A DNA stretch of 64,000 bases from Solen grandis (GCA_021229015.1 CM037788.1:45870497-45934496), one strand, 5' to 3'. Shown: positions 1 to 12,469, numbered from the stretch's first letter. Numbers and translations are program-made. Notes: generated from the sequence alone by a model not told the origin.

Positions 1-111
1 ATACTGCAATTTGAATCATGTACGTGAAATGTTTCTAAAATTGGAAAATGATCGACATGTTTTTAAATATATTGTAGGTTTGCTTTTTGAATGTTACTGA
101 AAATATCTATA

Positions 112-297
112 TACAGTCAAACCTGCCTTAAACGGTCAGTCAATGGACCAAGAAAAAGTGATCGCTTAACAAAGGTGACCGCTCAGCCAAGTTTAAATAT
201 ATATTACAAAATACTATAGTCTTGTTATATTAAAATTGACCGCTCATTGCAAGTTGGCCGCTAAGTACAGATGGCCGCTAATACAGGTTCATTTGTA
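112..297. mobile_element. Tigger/pogo-like MITE
   Basis: About 186 bp with imperfect inverted ends: CAGTCAAACCTG after a TA at 112-113, and CAGGTTCATTTG before a TA at 296-297. Termini of the form CAGT..AACCT with TA target duplications are known from pogo/Tigger (Tc1-mariner) elements. The interior repeats 'gaccgctca / ggccgctaa' words on both sides, so the element can partly fold on itself. It has no coding capacity. The ends match at about 9 of 13 positions, so this is an old copy. Confidence 0.55.
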
Positions 298-1514
298 GTT
301 TAAAATTTTAAAAGACTGTTGCAACTGAAGGAATATGTACATCTTACAACCAGATACAAATATATCAAGGGGTAACACTACATGTTTTGTACATATTACA
401 GCAAATTATGAATACAATTACAATGCATTTTGTAATTGTTTATGAAGTTTGCTGTGCATCAATGTTTCAAGAAACATGCTAGTCACAGCAATGTCACCTT
501 GATTCAAAAACTGTGTAGCCGATCCCAGTGTCCTAATGCAAGACCACAAGTCATATTTTAAGTCTTAAACAATTATTCATCTTTTTCAGTTTAAACTAGT
601 ACGAATTTGATTTATCTGATATTCATTTCACTGCAAAAACAAACTTGTGGAGACCATTACAGAAATAGTCTGAAATATCAAAAACAAGTCTCAATTGACA
701 GTTAGTCAGAAATGAGTATTACATTTTGTTAATAATAATAGGTATGTTCGTATCACATTTTTTAATCAATTAAAATGCTACAGTAGCCCAGCACCGGAAA
801 CAAGGGCAGTTGCACTTGAAGACAGCCTATTGCTGAAATAAAGAACATTTAGTCGGAGGCAATAAATATCATAAAGATCAAATCCTAAATACAAGAGGAA
901 CTACTCACATTAGGGCTCTTATTAAAATACGTGAGAAGTTTCTAATAAGGAGTGATAACTGGACGGAAATTATGCTCGTGTACTCCGATAGCATTTCTAT
1001 CATCATACAATCTCTCTATCGGTCGTTTTGTTCTACAAGATGTTATTGTCATTTATAACTACAAAAGAGTGTCTTCCGGATATGCTAAATCACTTTGCTT
1101 TGTGCCGAGGCGATACGTTCTGTCGCCGGGTCAATGGCATTGTCTCAGTATTATGACGTATATTGAGAGATTGTTTGAAAGGCAGAAGAAGAGTAGAGTG
1201 GGGAAAGGCCCTATCGATTACCTTTATTGAATTAAACATCAGAGAAAGTAACATGTGGTATGAATACAGCTAAAATAGAATGATGTCCACAAATGTCCTT
1301 CTGAATCAGTATAAAGGTCATATTAAACCACACTCTTCCCTTTTACTGCACGTATGATCATGTACACTTTATCTCACAGTCCATTTGAGGGTGTACAACC
1401 CGATAAATAAGTAATTACAGCGTCGTATATATCTATAGATTGCATAATTCCCTTTAATATACAAACCCTTTTCATCCAGACTCGGAATTTGAGTGACAAG
1501 TTACTTTTAATTAA

Positions 1515-1516
<2 letters not shown>
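298..1516. other. No recognisable gene
   Basis: AT-rich sequence. A 92-codon open frame (952-1230, plus) has no recognisable domain, signal peptide or splice context and is not called as a gene. No tRNA, TIR or tandem repeat was seen. Confidence 0.5.

Positions 1517-1548
<32 letters not shown>
1517..1548. repeat. Poly-T tract
   Basis: Uninterrupted run of 32 T. It could be the poly-A tail of a minus-strand retrocopy, but no retroelement body is recognisable beside it. Confidence 0.9.
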
Positions 1549-1554
<6 letters not shown>

Positions 1555-2252
1555 CTTCGATAACCGATAACTTGAAAATGCTTTAACCTTTGTTGCTCAA
1601 ACTTGATAAGCTATTGTGTCTTGCTTATAAGATGGCACTTATTCTTAGGTCACTTGATCAAAAGGTCAACCTTAATTAGTCAAAACCAAAAGTTAAACTC
1701 TTGAATTCTAGCCCTTATTTTCTTTGAACTTGTATCTGTACTAATGTGTGTTTTTCTTACTGGCCTTGTTTCTAATAGCACATCAAAGGAGAATAAGTAA
1801 GTGTTCCGACAACTCTTGTTTATTGTTTGTTGTTTTAGTGGGAGTAGATTTTTAAACTCTGAGTGTTTGATAATCGTGATAATTCAGGAAGCTTATGGCA
1901 AAAAAATATTTGAAATATTTTTAATCATGTTTGATATGTTTTAAACTTAATTTCGGATAAATGTGATCAAGTATTATCTTATTACTTTTAACTCGCCGTC
2001 AAGTTTTAGTTTGTATATATATGTTTGATCTACATAAAAAAGAAATACGGATAATTACAGATATGTAGGCTTTGTAGGAGATCTTGTTTGAGTTACTACT
2101 GTGAAAAAAAAAAAAAAATTATTTTCAATATTTCATGTAATGTCCTGATTTCTCATTTGTATTGCTTTAATATAAAAATTGTAAAGTATTAATTGGCATG
2201 GACTCAACCTTCACACACGTATAGACTTTGTAAATTGAATTATTTAAAACGG
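1549..2252. other. No recognisable gene
   Basis: AT-rich sequence with an A14 run near 2105. No coding or structural signal was seen. Confidence 0.5.
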
Positions 2253-2254
2253 TT

Positions 2255-2272
2255 TTCTCTCTCTCTCTCTCT
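2255..2272. repeat. (CT)n microsatellite
   Basis: Nine CT dinucleotides, directly upstream of a 37-bp tandem repeat. Confidence 0.85.
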
Positions 2273-2280
2273 ATTTCGTT

Positions 2281-2400
2281 GTATAAAGATGAAGGCACTT
2301 GAATTAATTTTATCGCTATATAAAGACGAAGGCACTTAGAAAATTTTATCGCTATATAAAGACGAAGGCACTTGAATTAATTTTATCGCTATATAAAGAC
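2281..2400. repeat. ~37-bp tandem repeat running into gap
   Basis: About 3.3 copies of a 36-37 bp unit that begins TATAAAGACGAAGGCACTT. Unit starts are near 2282, 2319, 2355 and 2391. The array is cut by the assembly gap, so its true length is unknown. Confidence 0.9.
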
Positions 2401-2500
2401 NNNNNNNNNNNNNNNNNNNNNNNNNNNNNNNNNNNNNNNNNNNNNNNNNNNNNNNNNNNNNNNNNNNNNNNNNNNNNNNNNNNNNNNNNNNNNNNNNNNN
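2401..2500. other. Assembly gap (100 N)
   Basis: Exactly 100 N, the usual placeholder for a gap of unknown length. It separates a tandem repeat from the 5' end of a dispersed element, so the repeats probably caused the break. Confidence 0.98.
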
Positions 2501-2558
2501 ACGGACAATCAAGTATCCCAAAAGCTCACCCTGAGCTATGCTCAGGTGAGCTAAAAAT
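2501..2558 (-). mobile_element. GCTCACC element, 5' end only
   Basis: Reverse complement of the first ~55 bases of the complete element at 57580-58311, including the AGCTCACCTGAGC start and the TTTTGGGATACTTGATTGTCC leader region. The rest of the element would lie in the gap. Minus orientation. Confidence 0.85.
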
Positions 2559-2729
2559 AAGAATTAATTAAAAAAGGAATTTAAAAAAAAAACCAAATAA
2601 TGGCGTTATGTTCAAAATAAATGCAAATTTTGGTTAAATTAAATTCAGTTGCTACAGCAATAACAAATAAGAATCGTTATACTAACATAATTAATTATAT
2701 TTCCTTTGTCCTTAACAACAAAAACAAAT

Positions 2730-2805
2730 CGAGGGGTGAAAGCGAAACTAGGCTAAGTGCATATATATGTATAAGCACTTAGCCTAGTTTCACTCTCACC
2801 CCTCG
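2730..2805. mobile_element. Short hairpin element
   Basis: Two 31-base arms (2730-2760 and 2775-2805) are inverted copies with two differences, around a 14-base AT loop. The arms begin CGAGGGGTGA. AAAT flanks both sides and may be a target duplication. It has the size of a minimal foldback MITE or a pre-miRNA-like hairpin, and no matching mature sequence is known to me. Confidence 0.8.
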
Positions 2806-2957
2806 AAATGATCAGCGTCTGTTTTGTTTCCAAGATTAACTTTTTCAGTACTATACGTTTGAATTAAAGCAAATGAGGGAACAGCTTTAAAGTAACTGCC
2901 TTATCTAAAATTCGAAATTATTAATTGCAAGAGCAATGTGTAGCACAGTTTTAGTTG

Positions 2958-3262
2958 TCGTATGCGTACATGACAATAACCCGGTTCGCATGCGATACCT
3001 ACTATTATCTCTAAGTGTTAGTTATCGCGTACATGACAATAACCCGGTTCGCATGCGATACCTACTATTATCTCTTACGTGCGTGTTAGTTATCGCGTAC
3101 ATGACAATAACCCGGTTCGCATGCGATACCTACTATTATCTCTTAACGTGCGTTATCGCGTACATGACAATAACCTGGTTCGCATGCGATACCTACTATT
3201 ATCTCTTACTTAACCCGGTTTACCTCTATTATCTCTTACGTACGTGTAGTTATCGCGTACAT
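2958..3262. repeat. ~62-68 bp minisatellite
   Basis: Four good copies and one degenerate copy of a unit containing GCGTACATGACAATAACC. Unit starts are near 2965, 3027, 3095 and 3158, with a broken copy at about 3255. An open frame across it (2936-3379) is the repeat read through, not a gene. Confidence 0.9.
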
Positions 3263-3379
3263 GCGCAATCGTACATGAAATGGGTGCTCGAATATGAGGG
3301 CATTTCTATTTTTGGAAATCCTCATTTTCACCCAGTATTACCTATCTTGCCTAAGGTGTCATATCGCAGGGAGGACTGA

Positions 3380-4639
3380 ACTACTGTATGGGATCGTCAA
3401 ACACACGCAAGCAAACAATTACAAAGGTACACAACGGAATATTTAAGCTTTAACATTGCAAGGAAGCATTCCATAGGGTATCTTAACTGCTTAAAATTCT
3501 CACATATGGAATTGTTTTCATAATCTTAGGCCTGAAACAGCAAAATGCTGTTATTCTTTAAGTTATAAAAATACTCACAGTTTGCAAAACAAATGCTAAT
3601 TTTATTTGTAAAACAATCTAAAATAATGATTTCTGTAGGAAACACTAAACATTATTGTTTTTTCGCATTTACGCAATCTAAATTAAACCCATGGCAATTA
3701 TGACATTCCCTCAATTACAAGGTTGCAATAAATCTAAGCTGAAAAAAAAAGAATACAATTTATTTTTAATTCCTTTCTCGATCTCAGAGAAACAGATGAC
3801 GATGGATATTCCCAGACACTGCTTTGTCACAGTATCTGTAATGAATGCCGGAGACAAAGTTAAAACACAAACACTGGTAGAGCTCTGATTCACTTATGCA
3901 TACATCGCAGGCATTACAACAAAGGACAACAGCTCTATTAAAATTCAAGCCAAGGATATCCGCAGCTTGCTGGTATAAACATGTGCCCTCGGTATAAATG
4001 TACTTGTCCATACCTCATAGGACGGATAATTATATTATCCCATGTTCAGCATGCATACTAAGATAGGGGTTCCCTAATGGAAAATAACGTGTCGTGTGAT
4101 CACATATCTTCCATGTCCAATAAGTCCCGAGAAAAAAATGAAATGTTTTTACTCTTTTATTAAATTTACCAAAATCATTGTTCATTAAATTGAATAAATT
4201 AGTTTGGAAATGTTAGTTTTTAATTATCCCTTTGATTTCAATTAGCAATGTGAAGTTGAAATAAAACGCAACATTCTTAATATTGTAAAATTATTGATGT
4301 TATTTCGCACGTTCAAGGACGGGGATATGTCTACATGTCATTTTAAGTAAATGGTTATTCACAGTCGAGCAAATCAAATTTCGAGTCACCATTAATATAT
4401 CCTTGAAAAGGTCAAGTTTTAATTGCTTTAGAGGAAAGGTGGTGTGTTGTGTTGATATTGAGGCGGACGGCTTGACTATAACAATCTTTAAGGAGAGAAA
4501 AAAATATATATTCATTTAGGATAAGAGATAATTCACCCTCATAATAAGAAATTTCGAGTGAGTAAATACGACGTAATGTGTGTATAATGTACGGTTGCTT
4601 TGCAGGTTAGTGTTATTTAAATAACTCAAAATAACTCAG
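3380..4639. other. No recognisable gene
   Basis: AT-rich. Short overlapping open frames on both strands near 3690-4010 look like chance frames. No domain or splice pair is evident. Confidence 0.45.
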
Positions 4640-4920
4640 TTGCAGCGGTAATGGACGGCGCAGACATTTGAATGTAGTGAACGAAGTCACAGCACCATTA
4701 ACAGGAAAAGTCCTCAGTATCTCAGACAAATTCTGCTACCTAATGGGGTGTTAAGAATCCTCAAGCATAATCAGAATCCATCCCTGGCTAGACGTTGTGT
4801 ACTTATTGGTTGCAACTGTGTCCAATTAAGTAACACGACAGAAGCATTTTGACACATTGTTGGAATGAAATTGTTTGATATCAATTGCTACCGTTTCTGG
4901 TAGATCTAATTGGACAATAC
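4640..4920. repeat. Dispersed ~260-bp sequence, copy 1
   Basis: Shares extended similarity in the same orientation with 16490-16745. The best part is 4785-4905, which shares CTTATTGGTT, ATTAAGTAAC.CGACA and GAATGAAATTGTTTGATAT. The function of the sequence is unknown. It could be a low-copy transposon fragment or duplicated non-coding DNA. Confidence 0.65.
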
Positions 4921-7193
4921 AGGGTAAACTATGGTTATTCTTAGTTGCAGATGTTTCAAGTAAAGTCACACTGTCACAGACAGCTATTGACTTCAAAGAT
5001 TGTCTAGTACGCATTTAAGCATGGTAACTAGGTTTGCTTTAGTTTAGAAATACCGTTCTCCGTCTTACCATCAGAACTACCTTTTCCAAACTCAAGAATG
5101 TAGCACATTGTTATGCATTGTTTACGCATTATGAACTATTTCATTCTTAACCAAGTGTTTTTTCTTCAAGAAATTCTGGTTATACTTTGACGACGGTCAT
5201 CGAGCAGGTGGCCATCAAACTTTTTCCGGACCCTATTAATGTCATTTATTGATATATCGATAATAGCTTAAAACAATTTTCATTCATGATAAGTCAGCGT
5301 GCAGCCGCATGTCTCAGTTCCCTGTTTCAAAGGTCAAAGTCACACGTCTAATGTAATCTAGATTTCCAGTTAAAATATCTCATATTTAACACACATTTAT
5401 ACTTTAATGGTGATGCAATGAGATATTTTTAATCTCACTTTTAGAACGCTTTAAAAGGAACTCTTTTAACCACCGTCTGGATATCAAAATACAAACTCAC
5501 TCGGACCTCAAGAAGATACGTCTGAAATACTTGGAATAACATTAACTGTATTTCGAAATGGTCGATTTATGTTTCAAATATATTTTTTTCTACAAATCAT
5601 ACGGAATCCGGTTAGGGACCTATCTATTTTCATATTATGCAGAAAAACAAAATAATAAAAAATGGTGTTGTGCTTTGTTTTCCTTCCGAGATTTGATTTC
5701 AAGTAGACATAAAATTACTTTTATTTTTAACAGATAAAGTCTGCACATTAGGAATTGCAAAGAATGACATAAAGGAAAAAACTCATTTTTACATATCTTC
5801 TTTTAGAAAAAGACCTGTGTTTCGGTAAAACATATTGCGAGGTCTTAACTAAAGAATATCTCATCTTTTTTGACATAAATTTACCAAATTTCTGGCGAAC
5901 TGGTCCCAAGGAATGATTGATTTAACAGTATTTTGAAGCATTATAAAACACCCTGACCTGCCGCAAACATCGATGTTTAGTAACATCTTAAGACCGGCAT
6001 GGTGAAAACCGAAAGACGAAGCTTGGTTACATTCGTCCAGAACATATGTCATGGCTTAAACCTAAACACTGTGTGCAGAATAAGCCAAATATCAATGTTA
6101 AACATCGAGTCAAAACCTCACCACCAGGAAACTCTGCATAATTGAAGTTACTGTCACTGAGAGCCAATGCAGACGAAATGCTCACCGCAAGCTGTAATAG
6201 AAGACTCCTTGCAATTGTTAGCCCTATAAAACTTAAATTAGTTAATCGAGGGAAATATCTCTTCTAATAATACATTAATGGAATGGTGTTATGATTAAAT
6301 GGACATCAACATATTTTTGTTCTCTGCCAGGTGTTTAAATTAAAAATGGCTTAGTATTTTGCCGCACACACATTTTGTTGAATATACCTCAACCAATGAC
6401 AGATCCAAAATTGATCAGTCCTGGTCGCATAGTTATTTCTGATGAGACATTACCTTTATTTGTATGCTAACGTTTTTTTTCGTTCGACATTGGCTTTCGA
6501 TCAACACATTGGCTTTCAACCCCCTCTCCGAAAAGAAAAAAAAAATCGCCCGTATTATATAGGTAGAAAGTGTATATATTGAAGAGTTCGCAGACATCGT
6601 TATTTCTCACCAGAGGGTGAGTCTGTCTCTAAGCACCATGTGTTGTCTTGTTGTCATTATTATTGCCATAATGCGACGACTCGTTTACAATATGTTATTG
6701 AAAATCTCCTTAGGTGTATTCTGGTAAGCTCTATTGGGCAGTTGTAGTTCTTATTCTGGACTTAAACCTGGTCTCTAGTTTCACAAGGTTAACTTCGACA
6801 TTCTGTATACTATATAGTGACTTATGATTTTAATATATATGAAAAATGTAGACTAAAGTTTAAATAATTAGAGGGTAAAGTTATTTAACAATTAAGCTTC
6901 CAAGCCATGGTTTTAATGGGATTTCCAGGTCCAATGATACAATTGAGGTCAGAACCATAAATTCATATGATAACATCATTCGGTAATGTCATAAAAACAC
7001 ATGATCTAACTTGTTGCAGGCTGGCATTCTATACATAAATTGTATTTTTTCTTGTGATTAGCATGAAAAAGAACGTATTTATCTTGAATATTATACTCAG
7101 TTCCAAAACGAGATGCGCTGTCTAAATTTCGTTAATTTAATGTATTCCGAAATGTAATACATATACTGATATAAATGTTTGAATAATAATTTT
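4921..7193. other. No recognisable gene
   Basis: AT-rich. No tRNA, TIR pair or tandem array was seen. A TATA-like stretch at 6571-6579 lies 40 bp upstream of a GTGAGT at 6617, which is too weak to call a promoter. Confidence 0.4.
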
Positions 7194-7451
7194 TCAGACC
7201 ATATGATGTACATTATTAATATTTAAAACTATATAACAGCGTGAATGAAATGATACATTTTTTCTTTCTTTTTTTGTCTTAATATCATTTTCTTCTTGAA
7301 GGTCTGAAGCCTTTCCAGGGGCATTGAAATGAAACTGTAAATTAATTGTGCCACAGCTGTACGTGCATGCTTGTATCATTTGCTTCAATTGTTTTATTGC
7401 TTTCATAGCCAAGGTTCTTGTAACAGCGTCAGGGTTCGGGGTCTTCATCAT
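7194..7451 (-). CDS. Protein-like open frame, possible exon
   Basis: 85-codon frame read from an ATG at 7449-7451. The first ~55 residues look coding: mixed composition, an amphipathic run (AIKQLKQMIQ) and two cysteines, with GC content above the surroundings. The last third is Lys-rich and degenerates. I do not recognise the family. AG immediately precedes the tandem ATGs, so an acceptor there is possible, but there is no good polypyrimidine tract or downstream donor. It may be a host exon, a decayed transposon gene or chance. Confidence 0.25.
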   Translation of the reverse strand: MMKTPNPDAVTRTLAMKAIKQLKQMIQACTYSCGTINLQFHFNAPGKASDLQEENDIKTKKERKNVSFHSRCYIVLNINNVHHMV

Positions 7452-9387
7452 CTTTAGTAATAGGTCGTTTACTTTTTAGAAATGTATAAATACACAAATA
7501 TGATGCAGTAAGCTTAGTCAAATTTGAAAAGGATATATATTTATATCTATCATAGGACATTATGCTCAAACAGCTGCTTCCGGTTTCGTATAACATCACA
7601 TATGTTCTTTATTTAACATGTTACATATAACTTTTAGGCCGAATTACATCACTCCGCGTCACGCACCAGAGGCTCACTCAATAATATTTTCATGAACTCA
7701 TTTTGGTAATTAATAAAATTTGATATGAAATAAACATTCATGTCATATCCTACATGTAATTGTTATTGCATTGTAAAACAAGCAATTCCAAAACAGGAAT
7801 GTTTAGTACATTGCAGTGTAGTATTTAATGGCATTAGAGTTTGAATTTCATTATGCCTGAACAATCTGCAGTGAAATCCCCAAGCTCAGTTAAGGAAATT
7901 ACAGCGTGGAAACATTAGGAAAGTGGATTAGATTATTTGTTTGACACACGGAACAAAGTTGATATGATCTTTAGAATGTGATTTTGTTCATGATTTTATC
8001 TATCGAGACGAATACTAAAATTTGCAACATATTGTCTGGTCGGAACAATACAGAGACGAATCTGGCTGATATTGTATCACACACAGAGTGAAATGTACAG
8101 AGAGAGGAAGGAATTAAGAAAAGTCTGATTTGAACTAACTTTAATTTAATAGTGGTACAGGGTTGTTAATCCGTTAATTCCCTGGTGAATAATTTCAGAT
8201 ATAGTATAGATTTTATCTTAATCACATTTGTTTTCATTAACATGCGTTTCAATGATTAAAACACTGCAGTAGCATTCTCTCATTACATTTTGTTAAGAAT
8301 TTAATGAACAGCAACACGCCGCCGATTCCTTCAATTTAGAACATTACTCAAGTAAATTAAGGATAGTGGTGCTGATTTAAAGAGAGCGATGGCTGTTTCG
8401 ACCTTCATGTTCACTAATGAATCGTAGTATAGTGCAGTGACACATCCTGGGTGCAATGGGGATGTCGAACTCGATCACCACAACACAAGTAATCGAAATT
8501 CAAATTCGGTATAAAAAAACTCGCTTGTTGAGCGCTCTACTGTAATAAATGTTGAATTATCACTAAAATAACACCTGAAGTGTTGCATACTGTAAGGAAT
8601 TAGTCATGTCTTATCACACCATGGATACTATGTAGAAATTAAACATAAAACTAACATAGGTTTGACAATATAACGTATATAAGTTAAATGTGCAACTAAA
8701 CATGTGCCAAAAGTCTGTATATTTCTATCTTACTATGTCACCAAATTATTGCAGATATTCAGGTTGTTACGTACAAGGTGTAACAAAAAGAAAGCCACCT
8801 GCAAGCTTCACAAAATATAATTTTAGTCATCAAACAAGTTTAAAGTTACAGAATGTATTCACATAACAAATATTGTAAAAACAAGTCAGTATCTATGAAA
8901 TCCACTTACTTAGCCAAAGTTCGTTTGACTGTTAAACACTGATATTAAATTCAATATAATAATCCCACACACTGGTAGTTATGTTAACTTGACTGTCTGA
9001 TAATCACTCCCTGATGATGACTACTTGCCTCATAAAAGCCAACTCTATTTATACCAGCACAGAATATTCTAGAATGATAAACTTTTCCTTGGAATAGAAC
9101 TTTTAAGAATATGTTCAAAGTTTACCATATTTTGAACAAAAATAATAAACAAGGTGATATGGAAATTTCTGTCAACATCCACAATTATCTAAGCTGTACC
9201 AGTGAGACCAGTAGGTCAGAGAGAGATTACTCACGACAAGGCCCTTTGATGAGCGCCTTGAAGATATTGTTTGAGCTCTATCGTAAAGGTTTTATAAACA
9301 ATATCAAACAAAAGTTATCAATGATTCGCTTGAAAAAGTACATTAATTTTGGAGAATCAAAATATTGCCTTTGGCGTTAACTGGAAT
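7452..9387. other. No recognisable gene
   Basis: AT-rich. It includes a ~50-bp stretch (7555-7605) shared with the right flank of the foldback element at 19180-19230. An open frame at 9111-9380 has no recognisable domain. Confidence 0.4.
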
Positions 9388-10365
9388 CACAGGGATTTCC
9401 TCCTGTATGTTTTAAAAAAAAATCCTACTGTCCACATTAGTATCAACAAGGGTGGACACAAAGTTGGGGAACGACTCGCTTTAACTCGTTTTTTTATATA
9501 TAATTCGAATAAAATCAATAAAATTTACATATGGAATCAACAAAATATACATTTCTCTTTTTAAATATACCAAAATATCGTGAAACTTATCTACCTATGT
9601 CTACTTTTTCATTCGAAATACTCGCATATCGGCGAAAAGGACAACAACCTGGACCAGAAGTGAAAGTACACTTTTGGAAAGATTCGGTTTTTTAACGTTC
9701 CGGTAATGGTCAGCGATATTGCGATTCCAGGTTTTTGGATTAAATGTTGAATGTTTGTATAATTCAACTTAGACATAATTAAGTTTTATACCATATACAT
9801 AAAGGATTTATGAATATGTTATATACACATAATTCTATATACATGTACTTGGTTTGTAAATTAACAGACGCTACTCCCGTGCTAGCAGTTATTAATTTCC
9901 CAAGTTTAAGCAATTCTTTCGAAAGTTCACATAACTTTTCCCAATACCAGGAAACCCTGTTACAAAAAGGTTGTGCCTGTTCGAAGCATTTTTTAGCGTT
10001 TTTGTCCATTTTTCTCTTCATCATAAGTTGACAGTTTCCGGGAAATTAGTCGCTATATGGCTGATCATTACCGGAGCGTAAAATTCAAAACCATTCCGAA
10101 AGTGACTCACTTCTGGTCCAGGTTGTTGTCCTTTTTGCCGATTCGCGAGTAATTCAGATGAAAAAGCAAAGGGAGATTTTGGTATATTTAAAAAAAAAAT
10201 GTATATTTTTTGGATTCCATAATTATGTAAATTTTACTGATTTTATTCGAATGATTTGTAAAAATCGAGTTGAAGCGAGTCTTCCCCCAACTTTGTGTCC
10301 ACCCTTGTTGATATTTATGTGGACAGTAGGATTTTTTCTTTAACATACAAGAGGATCTCCCTGTG
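9388..10365. mobile_element. ~980-bp inverted-repeat element
   Basis: Left arm (9388 to ~9730) and right arm (~10035 to 10365) are inverted copies of each other at roughly 80% identity with small indels. They share, for example, CAACAAGGGTGGACACAAAG and GACAACAACCTGGACCAGAA. A ~300-bp AT-rich spacer separates them, with overlapping 73- and 81-codon frames on opposite strands that show no domain. The terminus is CACAGGGA. No transposase is present. This is probably a non-autonomous foldback element, or two head-to-head copies of one repeat. Confidence 0.8.
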
Positions 10366-12026
10366 CTGGAACAGTAATGAAGATAGTTAAGTGACTTGTA
10401 ATTTGGAACTGATTTTCCAAACCAAATGGATCTTGTAGCTAATATATCATATTTTAATGAACGACATAATTTACCAAGGGCATATTACAAGCATAATGAT
10501 TGCTTTGTGCCGTGACAACTTCTATAATAAATCAATCAGTAAAACACAAAAAAGAGGATTGTTCTGCACGTTAATAATGTAAGATATGTAAAACATGTAA
10601 CACGCCTAATCTGGAGCTCGTCATGTAAGCCTATTTATCTGTTGTAAAATGATGGTACAAAGAAATAGGTGCACGTATAGCTTGTCCGCTAGTGGCATTG
10701 AATTTGGATGTCCGGTATTAAAATACCCACGACAAGTAATATATTGCGTTCTAATCAACACAACATAAAAAGAAATGATGGCTTGACACAAGCGAGTGTT
10801 TTCTTGTTCCTTTAAACACATGTGTCATCTGCTGAAGCATAACGGAAAAAATGTGTCAAACAGTAAAATGGAAATAACTTAAAATGTTGTTGTCAGAGTG
10901 ACTGACCTTGATTGACCTTATGCATGACAATTCTTTTTATCGAACTTTGATCGAAATGCGTCCACTTATGAAATTTCATTTCAATAGCATGAGAAGCGCG
11001 ATTTATTGCAGAATGAAAAAAAAAAGCGTGACAAAAAAGTGTGACAGACTGAAAGGCAGACGACAGAGAAATGATCCTTATGTTTAACCTCTGCTTACAG
11101 CAGTTAACACAAAAATGTGCATCTTTTTATTTCTTCATACAATATCAGTCTTTTCATGATTAATAGCATATCGGAAACAATGTGCATACCTAAAAGTAAC
11201 ATATTTTGTTAAACTACGTAGTTATGACGTAATACAAAATACAAAATTAGAAACTACTTGTTTATACGTCATTCATATTCGATAATTTGATATTTTAAAT
11301 TTCATATTCTCAAATTAACAAGAGGAAAGGTTTTGCGAAAATTTAAATGATTATGTTATCATACATAATGGATATACGAGTGTTTTTTCCTGAGTTTTCA
11401 TTTTTAAATTGTGTATTTTATTTTGCGTTTAATGACAATTTCTCCCCAAAAATACATTTTCAAGTTTATTTTTAAATATCAGCTCTATTAGATGTTGAAT
11501 GTGAGAAAGCAGAAAAAGCTATCGGCAAATAAAGCTTAAACATGCCTAGCTGTATACTTTCACTTAGTCGCTTAGTCACTTCTTGCGAACACTTTTCAAT
11601 GAAAAACCCTGTGTATTATAGTATTTGTCCACCAAATATGCCATTCTGATATTTTTCTAGGTCAACTTAAAGTTATCTTTAAATGATATATAGCTGTTGA
11701 ATCCGATTTATTAACGTTTTCATCGATCTTTATTTAATATTTTATATTAAATTCTGTTATAAAAGTGCAAATTACCTGAACATCATTGTTGTATCAGAAC
11801 CAATCTAAAGCGAAAATTGTGAGTGTTTGGTTGCGATGGTAACTGTTCATATTCACGAATAAATTACGAAAAAATGTTGCACTGCTCATAAAAATGCTAG
11901 CCAAAATAAAAGGCAAAGAATAGATATCCAGACATTTATTAAAAGTTAATTTCAAATCTTTATAAGGAAGACAATGTGAATCGTTTTTGCACGCTGAGCA
12001 CAAAGACCATTAAAATCTCAGCGACT
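10366..12026. other. No recognisable gene
   Basis: AT-rich, no coding signal. 10900-11080 carries a diverged stretch (tgaccttgattgacc, gtgacagactgaaaggcaga) that resembles degraded repeat leader sequence, but no boundaries are visible. Confidence 0.4.
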
Positions 12027-12099
12027 TCTCAGCCGGGGATCGAATCAACAACTTTCCATTAACGGCATAACGAATATCTGACCTCTCAGCAACAGGGAC
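12027..12099 (-). mobile_element. tRNA-related SINE head
   Basis: Read on the minus strand from 12099 it shows a pol III A box (TTGCTGAGAGG, 12082-12092) and a B box (GATTCGATCCC, near 12036-12046) about 35 bp apart, as in tRNA-derived promoters. The acceptor stem does not pair well, so it is a SINE head rather than a working tRNA gene. No recognised SINE body follows. Confidence 0.5.
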
Positions 12100-12241
12100 C
12101 CTTACTGAACTACGTAGGTAAATATACTTCAAGATAATATACTTCAAGATAATTAATTATCATTTTAAGCAATTGAAACTAATTCTAAAATTTAATTAGG
12201 GCTTTCTGCCTAAAGCAGAAATTCCTAATGGGTTTATTATG

Positions 12242-12275
12242 TTTCTTCTTCTTCTTCTTCTCTTTCTTCTTCTTA
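12242..12275. repeat. (CTT)n microsatellite
   Basis: Imperfect CTT repeat continuing into (ATT)n. Confidence 0.85.
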
Positions 12276-12469
12276 TTATTATTTTTTATCCTTTTGAGGT
12301 TCAAATTAAAACAGGTTGCCAATAATCCAGCAGCATGATATTTTAACAGTAATCAGAATGACTTTGGCCCTTTTGAATATGACGTCATATGACGTCACAT
12401 TTAAATATGCTACCAAATTTAGTTCGCGTAAAGGAAAGTATGTTTGCCCTTATAACCAATCTGTATATA

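Noticed and set aside
952..1230. 92-codon frame
   Set aside because: No recognisable domain, signal peptide or splice signals; a length expected by chance in a 64-kb window.
2336..2521. Open frame across gap 1
   Set aside because: Mostly translated N. The flanks are a tandem repeat and a transposon end.
2936..3379. 147-codon frame
   Set aside because: Translation of a 62-68 bp minisatellite; the period varies, so the frame is not maintained by design.
6571..6622. TATA-like sequence followed by GTGAGT donor
   Set aside because: AT-rich background makes TATA words common; no ATG or exon of sensible length lies between.
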